Positions 33,601-47,400 of a DNA stretch of 64,000 bases are shown piece after piece. The notes beneath the pieces were generated by a model that was given only the letters and a program-made list of their open reading frames with translations, made no database searches and was not told the DNA's origin. How positions within the stretch are numbered: the stretch's first letter is position 1; the number at the start of each line of letters is the position of its first letter. The position numbers and the translations under genes were made by a program. Origin of the DNA: Opisthorchis felineus. Taxonomy: Eukaryota > Platyhelminthes > Trematoda > Opisthorchiida > Opisthorchiidae. The stretch is from positions 228,157-292,156 of the forward strand of contig SJOL01007482.1 of assembly GCA_004794785.1 (NCBI GenBank). Reading direction: 5' to 3'.

Positions 33601-36600
33601 TCATGTTCTCCCAACACGGAAAGTCTCAGTACTTCACTATAGGTATTGCCATGGCAAGGGCATGCACGAATTTCTAGAGATAAACATGCTCTAAGTGGGA
33701 GACAACGAACAGTCTAAGGCGCGAAATATGAATCAAAACAGCGAGGCACATTCACGTCTGTCCATCTATATATACATGAATATGCATGTATTTATAAGCA
33801 TACGGTTGTATATTTAGCTGAAGTTGTATGTTGATCAGCTCTAGTCCTGTTCTGATAATCCATGTTTAATCAGACATTCCCGTCGGGTGGGGTTAATTGT
33901 TTGTTTTTCAGTTACGAGTTTTGTATCCGTAGGTTAAGGTTAGTGGTTTTCAGCAAATTATTGTGCACATTTTTATGAATGCTGGTACTGCACAATTTAT
34001 TATCTACATAAAACGAACGAACACTCTTATGATATAAATTATTACCTATTTCTATTCAGCGTGAACATAGAAGAACTTGAAAGTAGACCAAACCGCAAAT
34101 TCTGTTTCGATGGTTTTTCACGCCAACACTATCACAATATGTTGCGTTGGTGATTGGTAGCACAACCATTGAACATACCCGCATCAGTCAATTTCAACGG
34201 GCAATTTAAAAATTTTGTGAACTATATATTTCACCGAAAGCGAGCGTTGAAATTTGCTCTCTCTTCACACAATCGCGAGTTCGGCATCGATTACACAGAT
34301 AGAGTAGCTCACAGTATGGGTTCTTGCAGACTGTTCCGTTCACGCGTCCATTGATTGACTGCGATGGTGCTCCACAACAGCGTGCTTAACCGCATGCTCT
34401 GTCTGCCCAGTCTACTAATGGCGTTTGGATGGGCTACTCGCTGTAGAATGTGTTCGTCGGATAAGCATGTCATCATGTGTTTTCGCTTGTTTGCTCTTAC
34501 TGTCGGTGTGGTTGTGCGCATGGTCTTGTAGTTTCTTCACTTGATCAAACGGATTTAAGCATACAGGCAAAGGTGGCAGAAAATGGAATGTCAAAAAGGA
34601 TTCTCTGAATTCAACAGTCTGGATGTCTGGTTGACTAGGAAGTTGTGATACACTGTGTGTGCGGAGGGGTGTGCCAAAACAGGCAGTAGTTTGCAGCAAT
34701 CATTTTTCTGTTTGTCAGGTAGTTTGAAAAGTGGTACTATAGGAGATTTTACCTCAGAAGCGAGAATTGAAAACAACAGAACACGAATGGCACATCATGG
34801 GATGAACACGATCAACCATTAGGTTGCTACCATTACACGTGATTCCGGTTTGCAGCGTGAATAGAACTGCGAATTTTCTGACAGCAGTACCAGCAGCGAT
34901 ACTAACAGCACAAGTCATGCTCGCATGGTCTTTTCAATGGTCTACCCACACCATGCAAATCACACATTCTCCTGTTTCCGTCAGCCAGCCAGCTTGTGCA
35001 CTCGACGGTGACCAGAAGAGACCAACAGACCGTACACATGTAGACAGTGAAATCGTGTTGGAGAATGAAATCCTAGTCCGGTGGTGAGTCTGTTTGTTAG
35101 CTCTCACAAACGTACATATGCTAGGTGAAGACAAACGTGCACACGCACCATTGTACATCGGGGAAGTTGACAGCGGCGACAATTCCCAACATTTTTGTGT
35201 TTGCCTTTTCACTAGTACTTCCACCGCCTATGGAATGCATCTGAAGTTGTTTGAGTGCAATGGTCAGGTTGAACGTAGAGCTAGGTGCATAATGTCATCC
35301 GGCTCAAATCATGCATGACGTGATTGCTTCACCCATAGTCTCAATCATATGTAGTTTAGACAACTAGTTTAGGGTTGAGAATATATTTTGCATGGTACAA
35401 CGGAGTTGACGGTTGACCTGAGAGCTTTTGATATTTGTAACAAATCGGTAATTCGGAGCAACGAAGCTTCGGATCACAATCTGCGGGTAACCGGGTGACC
35501 ACTCAAGCTCTACCGGAATTCGGTGAGTGCCATTGACACTGCCTCAACAACATTTGTTAACACCTTCCTATTTTCCATCTACCTCTTCCTCTCTTCCTGT
35601 CATTCTTCTTGATGATTCTGTATTGACATGGCCATCCTTTTTCGAACTCGTTCCGTTCTTCTCTTCGAGTTAGTAACACAATAGGAATTTGGATGAGCTA
35701 CATGTCTGCGTGTGTGTAATAATGTCCTTGTCACAGGCTACAAGAGATAGACGGCAATAGCATGTTAGGGTCTGGAGAAAACAAGTTGAACGCACTCAGA
35801 GACACACGGGTAGGCGTTGTCTAGCCGTACAGTCCTATAACAAGCATTCATCTCACAGACTAACAATACTGAAGCTCACGTATGGACATCATAACATCAT
35901 CCGTTCCTTTACTCATGCCACCACCTCTTTTCATTCATAACCATCTAACACAGCTTCGGGGTGTGTGACGATATGGTGGGGTATTCCGTTTGCCATAGTT
36001 GGAAACTACACATTTCTAATTGCAGCGAGCCTGATCATGGTTTCGATTTCAATCATGTCAGTCATGATGGGGACGCAAAAAATAAGGGAATGTTTGAGAT
36101 TGTGACGCGACGTCCGGAGGGAGAGGTCTTACTTGAAGTCGATTCGACTGTGTCTGCGTACGTCTCCGCTTGTCCGCTTGCGCGCTTGCGTTGCGTGTGC
36201 GTCTGTGTAAACCGAAACATTGAAGGGTGCGGGAGAGTTGCTTCAAGCTGTCGAACACTCGAGCAAATTGGTGCTGCACATGCAATGCATCAACTTGTTT
36301 GCCCATGAGGCGGCGTTTACAGGGAAAACAACCTGCACGTGTTTTTTCTCAGCTGTTGACGGACTAAATGGTGTTGACTGTTCAAATATAGAAAGTTGAT
36401 TAAACAGTGGTCTGGGTTGCACGCAGTGAGCTGATTAGGCTGAACTAAACATGGATGAATAATTACATCCCTCTGACTGCTGATAATTTGAGCAGACGGT
36501 TCCTCGTTGCGTTTAGCCAATAAAGTGTCCATACTGGGAGCTGAAAACAAAATGTCGTTTTCAGAAAACTAATTGGTTAGCAGCTGCCAGTAGAATGATC

Positions 36601-38523
36601 AAACATGGTTCACTTTTACATGGTTCCGCAGACATTTCTGGCAGCTTTTTGATGGTTCCAGTTTAGGGCGTCAATATCTCTGGCTGGTATCCCAAGAACT
36701 TGCTTCGACTTGTGGAATATATGCGAAGAAACTCTGACACCTTGCAACTACACCTCGTAAAGGAGCAGCAATATTGTGAAACACAGTGGCATGAAAGTAT
36801 GCATTTTAGATTTTTCACATTTCTATCTATATAGATGAGTACATCACAATATTTTCTACGAAATGCAGCCGTATAACTTTGGAAATAAAACGAAGAACGC
36901 TGGTAGTCAGTGGGTGTCTCAGACAGGTTGAATTACCTTCCAGTACTGGTGAGTGGAACGTCCTCTGGCTAGTAGCTTTCACATTATGCGTTCCACATTT
37001 CACTCGCTGACTGTCGGCCGCGTGAGCCACAGAATATTGCCTTACATGAATGACGGGACACGCTAGCCCGCTCATTGCATCAGCCTGTTCGGAAGTGTTT
37101 GGTTGCTGGTCTGTTCGCCGAGCTTGGCAGTTTGTTTAGAACTGTATCATCTTCCTGTGACAAAACGACCGTCGCTTTCAAGTAATTGGCAGATTCGAGT
37201 AGACATCGATGCTGTCTCTGTAGTTCAATCACTAGAAGCCCATTCTGGAAGACTTTTGGTTCATCTGTCTAGATAGAACATTGTTATAGCAATACAGGTC
37301 GTTTAAGGTAGCTATAACAAGCACCAGAATCACCGTCATACACCACTTTGAATCTGTTATTGTTGTTGCGGTTGTCAGTGTTGTTCACAGCCCCCTGGAC
37401 ACCATCATTAAATGAAGTCATCCCAGTCTGTTTGTTTGAGGTGCATTGCACACTAGGAACTCAACACGAATGTAAGCAGTGTGGCTGTTTTCTCTTCTTT
37501 CATTGACAGCATACAGGTTGGAATTCCAATGAGACATAGTGAAGCATGCTGTCATGTAGTTTCTTTTCTTTATTTACATCTTCGGCTCATTCCGGGCCAG
37601 TTGATTCCCTGAAGATTTTTGGTGAATGTCTTCGAACATGCGAAGGAAGCACTTCTGAAAAGCACAACACTACGTCCTCAATTAACGAGCGTCCAGTTTC
37701 AGGCCGTGTTTCGAGGCACGCAGTTAAAATCTTATGTTGTACTCTTATCACCACAGTACGCACTGGTTAAGGCGTGTATTGCTTTTCAGTGTCAACAATA
37801 GACCACAATCTCAAACGTTTGAAGTGAATCTCATGTGCCTACAAAATGAATCAGTTCTCCCTCTACGTATTTTCACTGCGCTTGGCATACGATAGCGATT
37901 TTGTGTCACCACATCTTGGACTGTCCGATTGCAGAAATTTTGCCGTGTAAGAAGTCAGCCAAATGACTGCCACCATTGTTCGCTTGGGCACACAGCAGTA
38001 TATCGTAAAACGTTTAAAACAGTACAGATGACTATTTAACCGCACAAATTACTGGATTACCTCCGGATCTTATTTCTAGTTGATCACGATTTCGTCGGAG
38101 CTGTTTGGCGTTAGTAAGCTTGTTGAATCTCTCCGTGCTCATAAGCCCGGTTGAGTTACTCTGTTCATCCCTGAAGATGTGTCACAGCTGAGCATCAAAG
38201 GCAAAGTTTATTTCTGACCATGTTAACAGGTTTATTATAGTTTGTGTCCGTGAGTTTAAGGTCGTCCTTAAACAGAAGATTTGATTTTGATTTATTCATT
38301 TTTATTTGGCCAAATTAGTCTAGAACACGCGCTTTGCAAAGAAACGAATCGGACCATTACTTTGGAGCAGTACAATTTCGCCGTTTAAATTACTAGTAAA
38401 ATTTAATTTAATTTAATTCGGTGTATTATGATGTCTTAGGGATTCATTTGAACTCCTCAATATTCTCCTATGAAGCCAGTTGTTACTATGCATTTTTAAA
38501 AGTGGGTCAATTTTTCATTTCAG
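33601..38523. other. Gene-free stretch, probable intron at its right end
   Basis: Candidate exons here are not strong enough to call. The 87-codon frame 34824-35087 ends next to a donor-like GGTG|GTGAGT. The 115-codon frame 35961-36308 has no domain. A (TTTAA)4 run lies at 38400-38419. A segment at 37098-37135 with GGTCTGTTCGCCGAGCTTGG resembles 40489-40525 and may belong to another old repeat. The last bases (TTTTTCATTTCAG before 38524) form a good splice acceptor. Confidence 0.45.
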
Positions 38524-39059
38524 TTTTCATACGGAAGCGCCATCCTCAGCTGAAGACAGGATCTATCAATCTATGCATGACAGATGTTTGTGTTCAAGCC
38601 CGCCGTGTGGCCAATAATCAGCGAAGTCGTCAACATCCAAGCCGTCTGAACTCGTTCCCGAATGAAGCCCAATCAGTCTATTCGGCAGAGGTAACAAGTG
38701 CCGAACCGTCCAGTTCAAGCACTGTTGGTTTGATGGGCTTAAAAAGTCGCGTGACCGGTATGCGAGCGGCTGATGTAAATTCAGTAGACAAGGAGCCCAT
38801 TAGTCTGGTTCACGAGAGCAAGCTATCTCATAAGCTGGCTTCTCCCTGCCCAGACCAATGGTTGCAATCGAATCGGAGTTTAGACGAACGCTTGGGCACC
38901 TTCAATAATGTTCCACAAGACGAAAGATTATTCGACTTGGGGGCACCCGCACTCAACAACTCCGCATCGACCGAATCGAGTGATGTGTGTTCAAGTCTTC
39001 GTCAATCTCCTGGCTCACGAGCGGCACATAGTCCACAAACTCATCCACACATTCTTTGA
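38524..39059 (+). CDS. Probable last exon of an unidentified Ser-rich protein
   Basis: This is the longest open frame in the window: 212 codons if read from 38421, of which about 178 lie after a strong splice acceptor (TTTTTCATTTCAG). The exon would begin in phase 1 with FIRKRHPQLKTG and end HSPQTHPHIL-stop (TGA 39057-39059). The product is hydrophilic and rich in Ser, Arg, Asn, Pro and Gln, with an SSSST cluster and no predicted membrane segment or fold. It looks like a disordered C-terminal tail, such as the cytoplasmic end of a receptor or a regulatory tail. A frame this long is uncommon by chance at this base composition, but not impossible. An AATAAA at 39874-39879 could serve a long 3' untranslated region. 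Upstream exons were not found. Confidence 0.5.
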
Positions 39060-42000
39060 ACTTTTCACTAGACAACATGGTGTGTTATACCAGATTTCAC
39101 TAGGTGCTGCTGGCTTATGAAGAGGGTGACCACCCATATTTATGCGTAAAAGTAGGCCACACCAACTTCAGTATCTTTTGATGAAAATAAGTTGGCACAA
39201 CTCAATAGGTTTTCTGCTTGGTTATTATTCCGATATTAAACATTATTATCCCGTCGCCCAAAAATGATTCATTCCAAGTGACGCGCATCTGTGTTATTTC
39301 GTCTTTTCATCACCAGCATTTTCTTCTCCTTCCACGTTGTCTTCGGTCCTGTCCATATTAAATATTTTTTGTTCTATTCTATTCTATTCAAACTGTTGTT
39401 GTGACTTACTACATCATTCCACCGTTCATCCCAAACCAACCACATCACTTGGGCCAAATGAATGACGATCGTTTTGAATTAGGAATCTGCTAATGGCAGG
39501 CTATCAGAATACGAGACACTGGTGGTCGCTAATATTAATGTATTGTACGTTTTTGGAAGGAGTTTGTGAAATTCTACAAAAGTTCCCTTTTTGTTTTCAT
39601 TCCAACAACGGCAGCTTTGAATCAGAATTCAATCAGTACAGCTTATCCACGCACCACATTTGTCTAAGACCAGATCATAAGACTGTGATTCGACTGACTT
39701 CTTGTTTCCTCGCACTGATTGAGACACAGCTCTCTTTAATTGGGTAACTGTGCGCTTTATTTGACTTCATGTATTTCTGTCAAGGCTTTTCCTTACCTCT
39801 TGACTTTCCGCGTTTCTGTATTCATTTTGTCTTTTCTAAAGTCATTCCAACCATAGTTTTCACTTGTGATATGAATAAATTTGTAAAATAAGATGCATCT
39901 GAAAAACAATACCGTGTCAAATGACACATTGTGTTGTCTTTTCTTCAATCAGAACCCCAGTAGCCCATTTTGAGGGTACAGTAGCTAGCCGTAAATGAGA
40001 GTGAACACTGCATTGTATTGTACTGTATCCCGAGTTGTGAATTAGACCACTGCAGTTTCTTTTATCACATCGAAGAGACAAAAAACCTGAGGTGTTTGGC
40101 GTTTCAGTTGCTTTTGACAGTCATGCACGCAGGACCCGCAGTGTTTCCGGTATTGAGTGGTACGACTTTACTGAATGCTAGCCAGTTCGGGTTCGAATTA
40201 GTCAACAAGAATGAGCTTAAGAGGTACATATCCCCAAGAAGGTAGTAAGTTATGGATGATCCCGAATTCTGTGTGATCGGTAAGACTAAGTGCCACAATA
40301 TCTGTCCGGCTCACAAATGTCATCTGGGTAAGTGACTTGAAATTATTTGTGAGAGAGTAGCTGTGTTCTGTTAAGATATGTTTCGCTAAAGATACAAGTG
40401 GACTGATAAAAACGAGGCAAAAGTACTAACAGTACAGTTAACCAGCATGTAATGCAATTTTTCTGATGATTAGGTGGAGCTTCTCCTCTCGGTTGTCGGT
40501 CTGTTCGCAGAGATTGGCAGTGCGGTGCACTGACACTGAATCCTCGATCGGTGATTAAACGCTTGCAATCCAATTGCCAAGCTCGACGGGCAGACAAACA
40601 CCCAGGAAGCGCCCTGAGCTACTCGTATTCCACAATATCGCGCGTCTTATCTCTGCCACCAGTTAGATTTGGTGCAGACGTAACTTGTCTTTTTTCCACC
40701 ATTAAACAGCTATTCACCCTCTGTCGGAGAGACAGCCCTTATTTTAGTCTCGCTTTACTGGTTATGACGAACGACTTAAACGGTAACCTTTCATCCGGAC
40801 AATTTTCTGCCGTTGATGGACGATCTGTAGTACAATCAGTTTTAAACCAGTTAAAGAGGGTTCGCACCAAATTTCGTCTTCTGGCAGCAGAGCAATACAA
40901 TCAGATGAAGATACTGGACAACAATGGGATTTTGATTGGTTCCGTCGGGCCGTTCAGTCACATCTCTCAAGAAGTTCATCATATTCAGCGGTCCAAGTAT
41001 TTGGCAGTTTCCGTTGGATATAATTTCAATAGGAAGTGAACCAAAAAGTTCGGCACTCCTACAATTTACTGTTTGCTCACATAATTGTATTTTAGCGAAG
41101 ACATTCTCCCGAAGCACCAAAAAATCTGCCCTCCAATTTAGCACCCTCAAGTTTGCATTATATGCACACAAGTAGTATATAGCCAAGTGGAGCAGAACAC
41201 TTATTTTCAAGTATTTTGTCAGTTACAATATGGAAAATATGTGCGTAACGCCATCTGTCAGTTTTCTCTCGGGCAAACCAAAGTCCGGTGCAGTCCTCTT
41301 ACACCGCATGACAATATTTGAGTCAGCCTATTACTACCTAACATAAACGGTTAAACTTGCTAGCCTTAAGCATTGACGGCCACTCTGGAGGCACTAAATG
41401 CTGGAATTTCCAGATTTACCCCTATTGCTTGAATGAACATAAAATGAGAGTAAGTTACACTGGTATAAGAATTCATTCAGCGGGTCCACTTATAGGTGAG
41501 AGGATATATTCTTTATGTGGCATGATTCTTGCTGAGGAATAGTAGCCTCGAGCAGCCTCAACGTACCATGGTGCGCACCTTGACCGAATCCAAATATCTT
41601 CATACAATTAACAAGTGCGAGCAATCTGATGTCTTGCCTTACACTCATTGGGCTAGCTATATGGACCGGCAAACGTCCCCGGCTGCGGCGCACAGATGTT
41701 GTAAAAGTTAGAATGTGTGCTGTTCCGTCAAAATTTGTCTGGATAGATTAAGGACAGAAGATTATTAGATTTTGACTCGTTGGATCAATATTCATACAGA
41801 AAACCAGAAATAGAGGGAAAGTCACAATCGGAAAAACAATCTGCCTTCACCTCTCTTTTAATAATTTGTCCTCTCCGGAAGGACTATCTCGCAAACGACA
41901 TCCCTCTAACTGCGCTTACACAGACTTTGTCCAGTTTCAGTGCGCTAAGATAGTCACTTCACTCATGACTGCGCAAAATGGGGCGTTCAGTAATGTGTAG

Positions 42001-43899
42001 GTGTGGTGGTATCCCGGCTGACTATCCGGCAGCTTGTGGGGACGCTCGCTTTCCTAATGCGACCTATCTTATAAGACGTCAGTCGGTCTGATTGGCCTAG
42101 TAGGATAACAGTCGAACATTGTGGTAGGATTACCACCTACACGGCAGCTGAGTGTGTAAGCTGCTCCGGGAGTACAGTAGACAAATAGCAGGAAAAAACA
42201 AGACATTTCTTGAACTGCTTTCAAGATAAATCACTGCACGTCAGAATCCAAGAGGCTTATGCAACTGTCGTGGGACAGAACGGACGAATTAGTTTGAGGC
42301 CTTTCTATGCAGAGTTGTGTGCATGCGCGCTTTTTTGTGAAGCCCAACGCATGGGTTTTTATACTGTTCAGAGGTTTGCCGTTCTCACTGGTGTTCATTT
42401 CACCTAGCGGTACCGTTTGTCGAAGAAGCTGATAAAAGTCACCGAGAAAATCCGAAAGAAAAGGTTCACAGGAAATAAGATCACAACGATAAGGTCACAA
42501 TCCTGCGTGGTCTCATGTGTTACGGTATCATAACGTGTGAACACACTACTTTTGGAATTTATTACAGGATTATGGGCTTCTGACAGGATTTAGCTTCGTA
42601 CCGATCCACGAGCATCAAAAACTTTAGGACTCAGTACATCTTACTGTACACCAGGAGTCGTTCACGGACCAGAGTTAGCTTATGTTAGTCTACGCCACGT
42701 AATGAACACACTCACCTGGACGAACTGTGAGTCAGACAGGAACCAGAATTTCGAAACTTGAGAGTGATGGGCAGATCATGATAGCAGCATCATTTCACTC
42801 GCACATCAGGTGCAAGTTCATGAACACATCAGTGGATTGTTTTTGCATCCACCATCAGCCAACAGACCATTCATAGGGCGAACATTCCCTCATACAGGGG
42901 TCAAACGCGAGTTAAAGAACAAAGGCGCTCCTTTTTCAACCTGGAACTATGTATTGTTCCGAGTAATGTCGCAATATAATGTAATGGCCCTCTGCCACCG
43001 CCTTCTACTACTAATACCACCACTACATGGCTGTTCATTTCTTAGAGTTCGAAGAATTTCCCTCGTACGATCGATGCTATTCGTCTATTGCGTATTCGGA
43101 ATAGAGAGGGAGTACAGCATAAAGATGGATTGGAGGGCTTTTCAAATGGGTAAATTAGTGTGAAATATATGGATATGAAAAAACAGGACTATGCAAAAAT
43201 GAGTTAGGGTATCCAGTAGTACTTTGTGAGATCAAGCATAATGAGATTTTGTGAAGCTTCTGATAAACGTTGATGGCATACAGTTAGGGGAAAACTGGTG
43301 AATGCACAACATACGTTTGCCTACAAGCTTTCCATTTTTGAATAGAGGACAATCTGCAAGAGTCTTTTGTGAAATTCCTTTCGTGAATTTCTGCCGCACA
43401 ACTTTCTCCCGCTCACCAGACCGAATGAAAATCTTGTAAAAAAGCTGCATAGTCTGGCGAAGCATCAACAGCGTGCCGGCCGGTATGCCCACTATATGCC
43501 ATCCGTATGAAATATCTTCCGTTATGGACGCAAAAATTGCATGAGTTATCAAATTCCCAGAATGTGTTACTGCTGTCACTGAACTTCTACATTGTCGTTA
43601 AAATACCGGGGCCTTACTCCAGATAAATCACTGGGTAGGACTGTAGAGTTATAGCGATAAATCTTCCAAAACAGAGACATATTTATTATCTGGTCAAACT
43701 AACCGTCAGTCAGTCCTCAATCGTAACAAAAGATCGCAATTTGGAAATCTGGGATGTTTGATTGAATGAAAATAAGTTTGTCTCATTAAACCTCCCTCTT
43801 CTGCTGCAGCCGCTTCTCCATATGTTTCGATCCAATTCTCTGCATAGTTACGTCATTTTCCACCCAAATTGTGTGAAATTCGACTAATACACTCATCTA
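39060..43899. other. Gene-free stretch after the Ser-rich exon
   Basis: 39060-39880 may be 3' untranslated region, with a (TTCTA)4 run at 39372-39390 and AATAAA at 39874. The 162-codon plus frame 40551-41039 overlaps a 119-codon minus frame and has no recognisable domain; its length is within chance for a 64-kb window. A B-box-like GGGTTCGAATT at 40188 has only a weak A-box candidate upstream. No other structure was recognised. Confidence 0.4.
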
Positions 43900-44210
43900 A
43901 ATAACAATTTGGTTTCCACGGGATACTAATTTGGGACCTGGACGAATCTTCTTTTTATGATCTTCTTCAACTGAGTGTGCTGCACCTTGCCGCCTCATGT
44001 TTCAGTTGGCACGATATTCGAGATATAACAATACATTTTATAGATTTAACATGCTACTCACAATTTCGAGCAAGTTGGGTTCTTGTAGAATATAAGGTTG
44101 ACGAAAACTCGGAGTCCGCGCATACCTGATGAGCCTCAAGAAGGGCGAAACTGATCATGGGCTGTCGAACGGTTCTCACCAATCTTATGAGTAGTGCATT
44201 ACCTTTTATT
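43900..44210 (+). mobile_element. Hammerhead-family element copy
   Basis: The left half is an inverted piece of the family's internal segment: ACAATTTGGTTTCCACGGGA, then the reverse complement of CAACTGAAACATGAGGCGGC and CTCGAATATCG. The right half is in plus orientation: GGGTTCTTGTAGAATATAAG, GTTGACGAAAACTCGG, the hammerhead at 44117-44172, and the end ATCTTATGAGTAGTGCATTA. The same mosaic of inverted internal segment plus forward hammerhead end occurs at 52380-52605 and 53470-53850, so it is the family's normal structure rather than a local accident. Confidence 0.65.
44117..44172 (+). ncRNA. Minimal hammerhead ribozyme, core intact, stem III altered
   Basis: CUGAUGA at 44126-44132, stem II GCCU-CAAGAA-GGGC (44133-44146, three Watson-Crick pairs and one U-G), GAAA at 44147-44150 and C17 at 44156. 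All invariant core positions are kept. Stem III reads ACUGAU instead of the self-complementary ACCGGU, which leaves an A-U and a U-G pair around a mismatch. Stem I (GCAUAC with AUGGGC) is also imperfect. Weak or no activity is expected. Confidence 0.6.
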
Positions 44211-44311
44211 TTTGTTTTATTTACCAACTACTAAAATCAGATTGTTCTCATGCCTTTATTTTTGAAACGCATATGTACAGTTTACTAGGATAATGATCAG
44301 CAGACAATCTC

Positions 44312-44400
44312 AAGTTGCTCGTGTAGAGTCCAAACCCGAGTCATCGAAGTGGTAGACCACGATCGTATACACTCGTTCACCCAGGCCACCGAGGTCATAC
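44312..44400 (-). repeat. Weak tRNA-like (SINE-head) sequence
   Basis: On the minus strand TCGGTGGCCTGGGTGAACG fits an A box (consensus TRGCNNAGYNGG). It is followed about 40 bases later by CGGGTTTGGACTCT, a near-match to a B box. The spacing is right for a tRNA-derived head. No body block shared with the other SINEs is seen, so it may be a second family or a decayed tRNA pseudogene. It lies 100 bases downstream of the hammerhead element. Confidence 0.35.
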
Positions 44401-47400
44401 TTATGCTGGATTTTCGTTGATTACTTTTGAAAATTTCCCCTCTTCTCCCTACGCGAGAATTCGAGTGATTCTACCCCACTAATGGACTCGAACTTCGTTC
44501 TTACAATAGCTCTCGAACGGTGCGTAGTCTCGAACGTGCTAGATTTGCATTTAGAACACGAACTGCAAGCCATTTGTGTTATCGCTGCTCTGAACGCGGG
44601 TGTAGTACCGCCAAGCTGGCGTTTGTTAACTAGCCTACCACTAATCGTAGCACAAACCTGTTTTTCCATCTCAGGCGTACTCGACTTTTTCAATTCATGT
44701 TTTTATGCTTTATTAAAAAGAGGTGCACGAATTACCGGTATGTTTTATTCTGGACGCGAATATAAATGAGGAAGCGCCAAATGCGTGTAAAACTTACGTG
44801 CACTCCAGAGGTTCAGCAATAATATCAACAACGTAGCTCAAAATTTTAGCTAGAGTCTAAAGAATCAAATCGTATTTGAGCTCTGAAACGATCTGGCGCC
44901 TAAATTACCATGACAAACGCGTGTAAGGGTTTGGGAGCGGGTATGCAGCGGATACCCATAATTATCAACGAGGTCTGTGGCTGATAATCCGTGCACTGAT
45001 TTACAGTCAAAACAAACCTTGAGAAGGTTCGTGAACCTTGAGATAAATTCTCAGCTACGGTCTTAAACGCAACAATATGGCACGCTCAAAACGATATGAT
45101 ACTAGTTAGTAACAGTTAGACGTCTCAAATGTTCATCCTCAGATCTTTTACTGTTCTTGGTCCTGCATACAAAGATGGGTAACTTTTATGCCTTTACCAA
45201 TTGAACATCGTGTATACGACGGTTCAAGACAGGACCATTATGTATTAAAGATTACTACTTAGCTGTGAACCTTTTCGTGGAAAGCTGAAAAATTCCCTTG
45301 CAAGTGTATTCCATCAAAACCTCTAATACCCGTCATATTTAGTGTCCGCATTTTGAAGTATACGAAACTTTAATGAACACATCTGCAGGAGAAATGGCTT
45401 TTTTCTGCGCACTTAAATTAATAGATTGGAAGAGTGCACTAAAACCTCTTATGATGGTGTCTCCCTGTTTTGCGTCACAAGCGCAGATAATGCAATAACA
45501 CGTCACAGTGGTTGACTCGTCTTGATCTTGTCAAAAATTTATCTTTAAATAAGCAGACTATCCCTCAGAACAAGGCAGAATTAAAGTAGCGATTAAGGGT
45601 AGGATAGCTGGGTGATCCAAGGAAGCAAAGCATGACACCTACTTATATATCTCGAGTTTCTAATGATCACCTTTGTTTTTGTTGTTGTAGTTGCGATGTT
45701 GTTGTTGTTGCGATGATCTGTTATGTTTAACGGCTCTTCTCCAAGTCTAGCTAGATGAAACAATCGCTAATGCTTAAGGACCTGCTTGAAGGTAGGCTGA
45801 TGACCGTCGCACCGGTTCAGCGAATTGAGCCAGCCTGTGTCGACCACGACTATGTACAAATATGGACTAAAAATCCAGAGCATTCACTTCGGATGGGAAG
45901 AAAATTTCTGCCTTGCCTTCATGAAATCTATCAGGAGAAACCTGGATATGAAAGAGACTTTGTTATACGATTGCGGGAACCGTACCCCTATTGATCACTT
46001 TCTCACAAGTGGACACCATCTGGGAAGCGTTCTATGCTCTCAAGAATGTGTTTGCTCAAAAGAGGTGTGCTATGGCGAAAAATAAGATATGAATAGGAAA
46101 AATAGAAATGAATACACGTCATTCAAGTAATCAGAACCTGGATATCACCATGTATCTGTCCCATAAATTTGTTGAGCACATTTCCGTTTGCGCATTTAAT
46201 ACGCCATTTTCTCATAAGGTCTGCTGTTGATTTTCAGGTTTATATGAAGTCATCCATAATTTGCTGACAAAACTTTGTCCCGTTACGTTGAGTAGGATGA
46301 ACACTTTGCAAAGGACGTGAGTGGTCGTGCAATTTTACGGAATAAACAACGGACCGTCAATAAAGTTTGTGCCATATTGGGTATAAACCACCGGTTTATT
46401 CAAGGCTGTGCTTGTAGAAGCAGTGTCGTGAAATTTCGATGGCATCGTTGATTCTAACAAATTTGTTTGAGTTCTTGTTTTTCTGGTCATGTGGGAATCG
46501 TGAAGTTGATTTTTTGGTAGATGAGAATGACACCTCATATTTACACTGTTACTATTTGTTGTTAAGGTAGTCCCTGCAAATGTGCACTTCCAAAGAATCG
46601 ACACCAGTTCAGTGCGAAATAGCCGAGATCTGATATAAGGTGACCTCATAAAGATTCATAAGAGTGAAGCCCCTTTTTTCATCGTGGACGTTTTGAAAAG
46701 GAGGAAGGGAATTACCGTCACCTAGTTTGGATGGACAAAGTTTAGTGCGTTTTGGCTGGCATGGTAAATTGTTCCGACTGTTTGCAGAATAGTAGTGTAT
46801 TTCACTGATTGATTTGACTGCTTCTAATGTTCCATCTATGAGGGGCGAATTTGCTCTGCCCGGGAGTTGAGCTGAAAATTTGACTGACCTGAAATACTAT
46901 ATTACCGTCGAACTATTATTTAATCGTCGTGCACGTTATTTCTCATCGTGTATGAAACTTACAAGGAATATGCGTAGGTGAATTTCAGCTGGAAACCCAA
47001 TGAACCGAAGGCTACTTCGTGCATAAGTAACGCTACACAACAAGTAACGATGCTTACCTATTTGACAGGAACTGCTTTATGCCTACGCTTGCTACAAAAA
47101 AGCACCTGTTATCTAGCTTTACAAAGGGGTCTACGATGCAAACGACATCAAGAGATATACCGTGATGCTTGAGTTTACAAATTGGATTGTGCACCTCAAG
47201 GCCATAAAACCTAGAAAGTGCTAATATCCGTATTCGTAGCCTTGCTTCTAGGAGTGAGGTTTAACTACTTAGAGGAAAATCCTTTTCCAAGCAAGTATCC
47301 GACTGTTATTTACATGCGGTAGTAGGCCACGTTTGTTGCGATACATTTTAAGAAACATTACCTGTCAGCTGAGAATTTTGCGGTTGTCTAACAACTCTTA

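Noticed and set aside
40135..40200. tRNA-like head with GGGTTCGAATT
   Set aside because: The A-box candidate is weak, the B box ends wrongly, and no shared SINE body follows.
40551..41039. 162-codon plus-strand open frame
   Set aside because: A 119-codon frame overlaps it on the other strand, there is no recognisable domain, and a few frames of this length are expected by chance in 64 kb of six-frame sequence.
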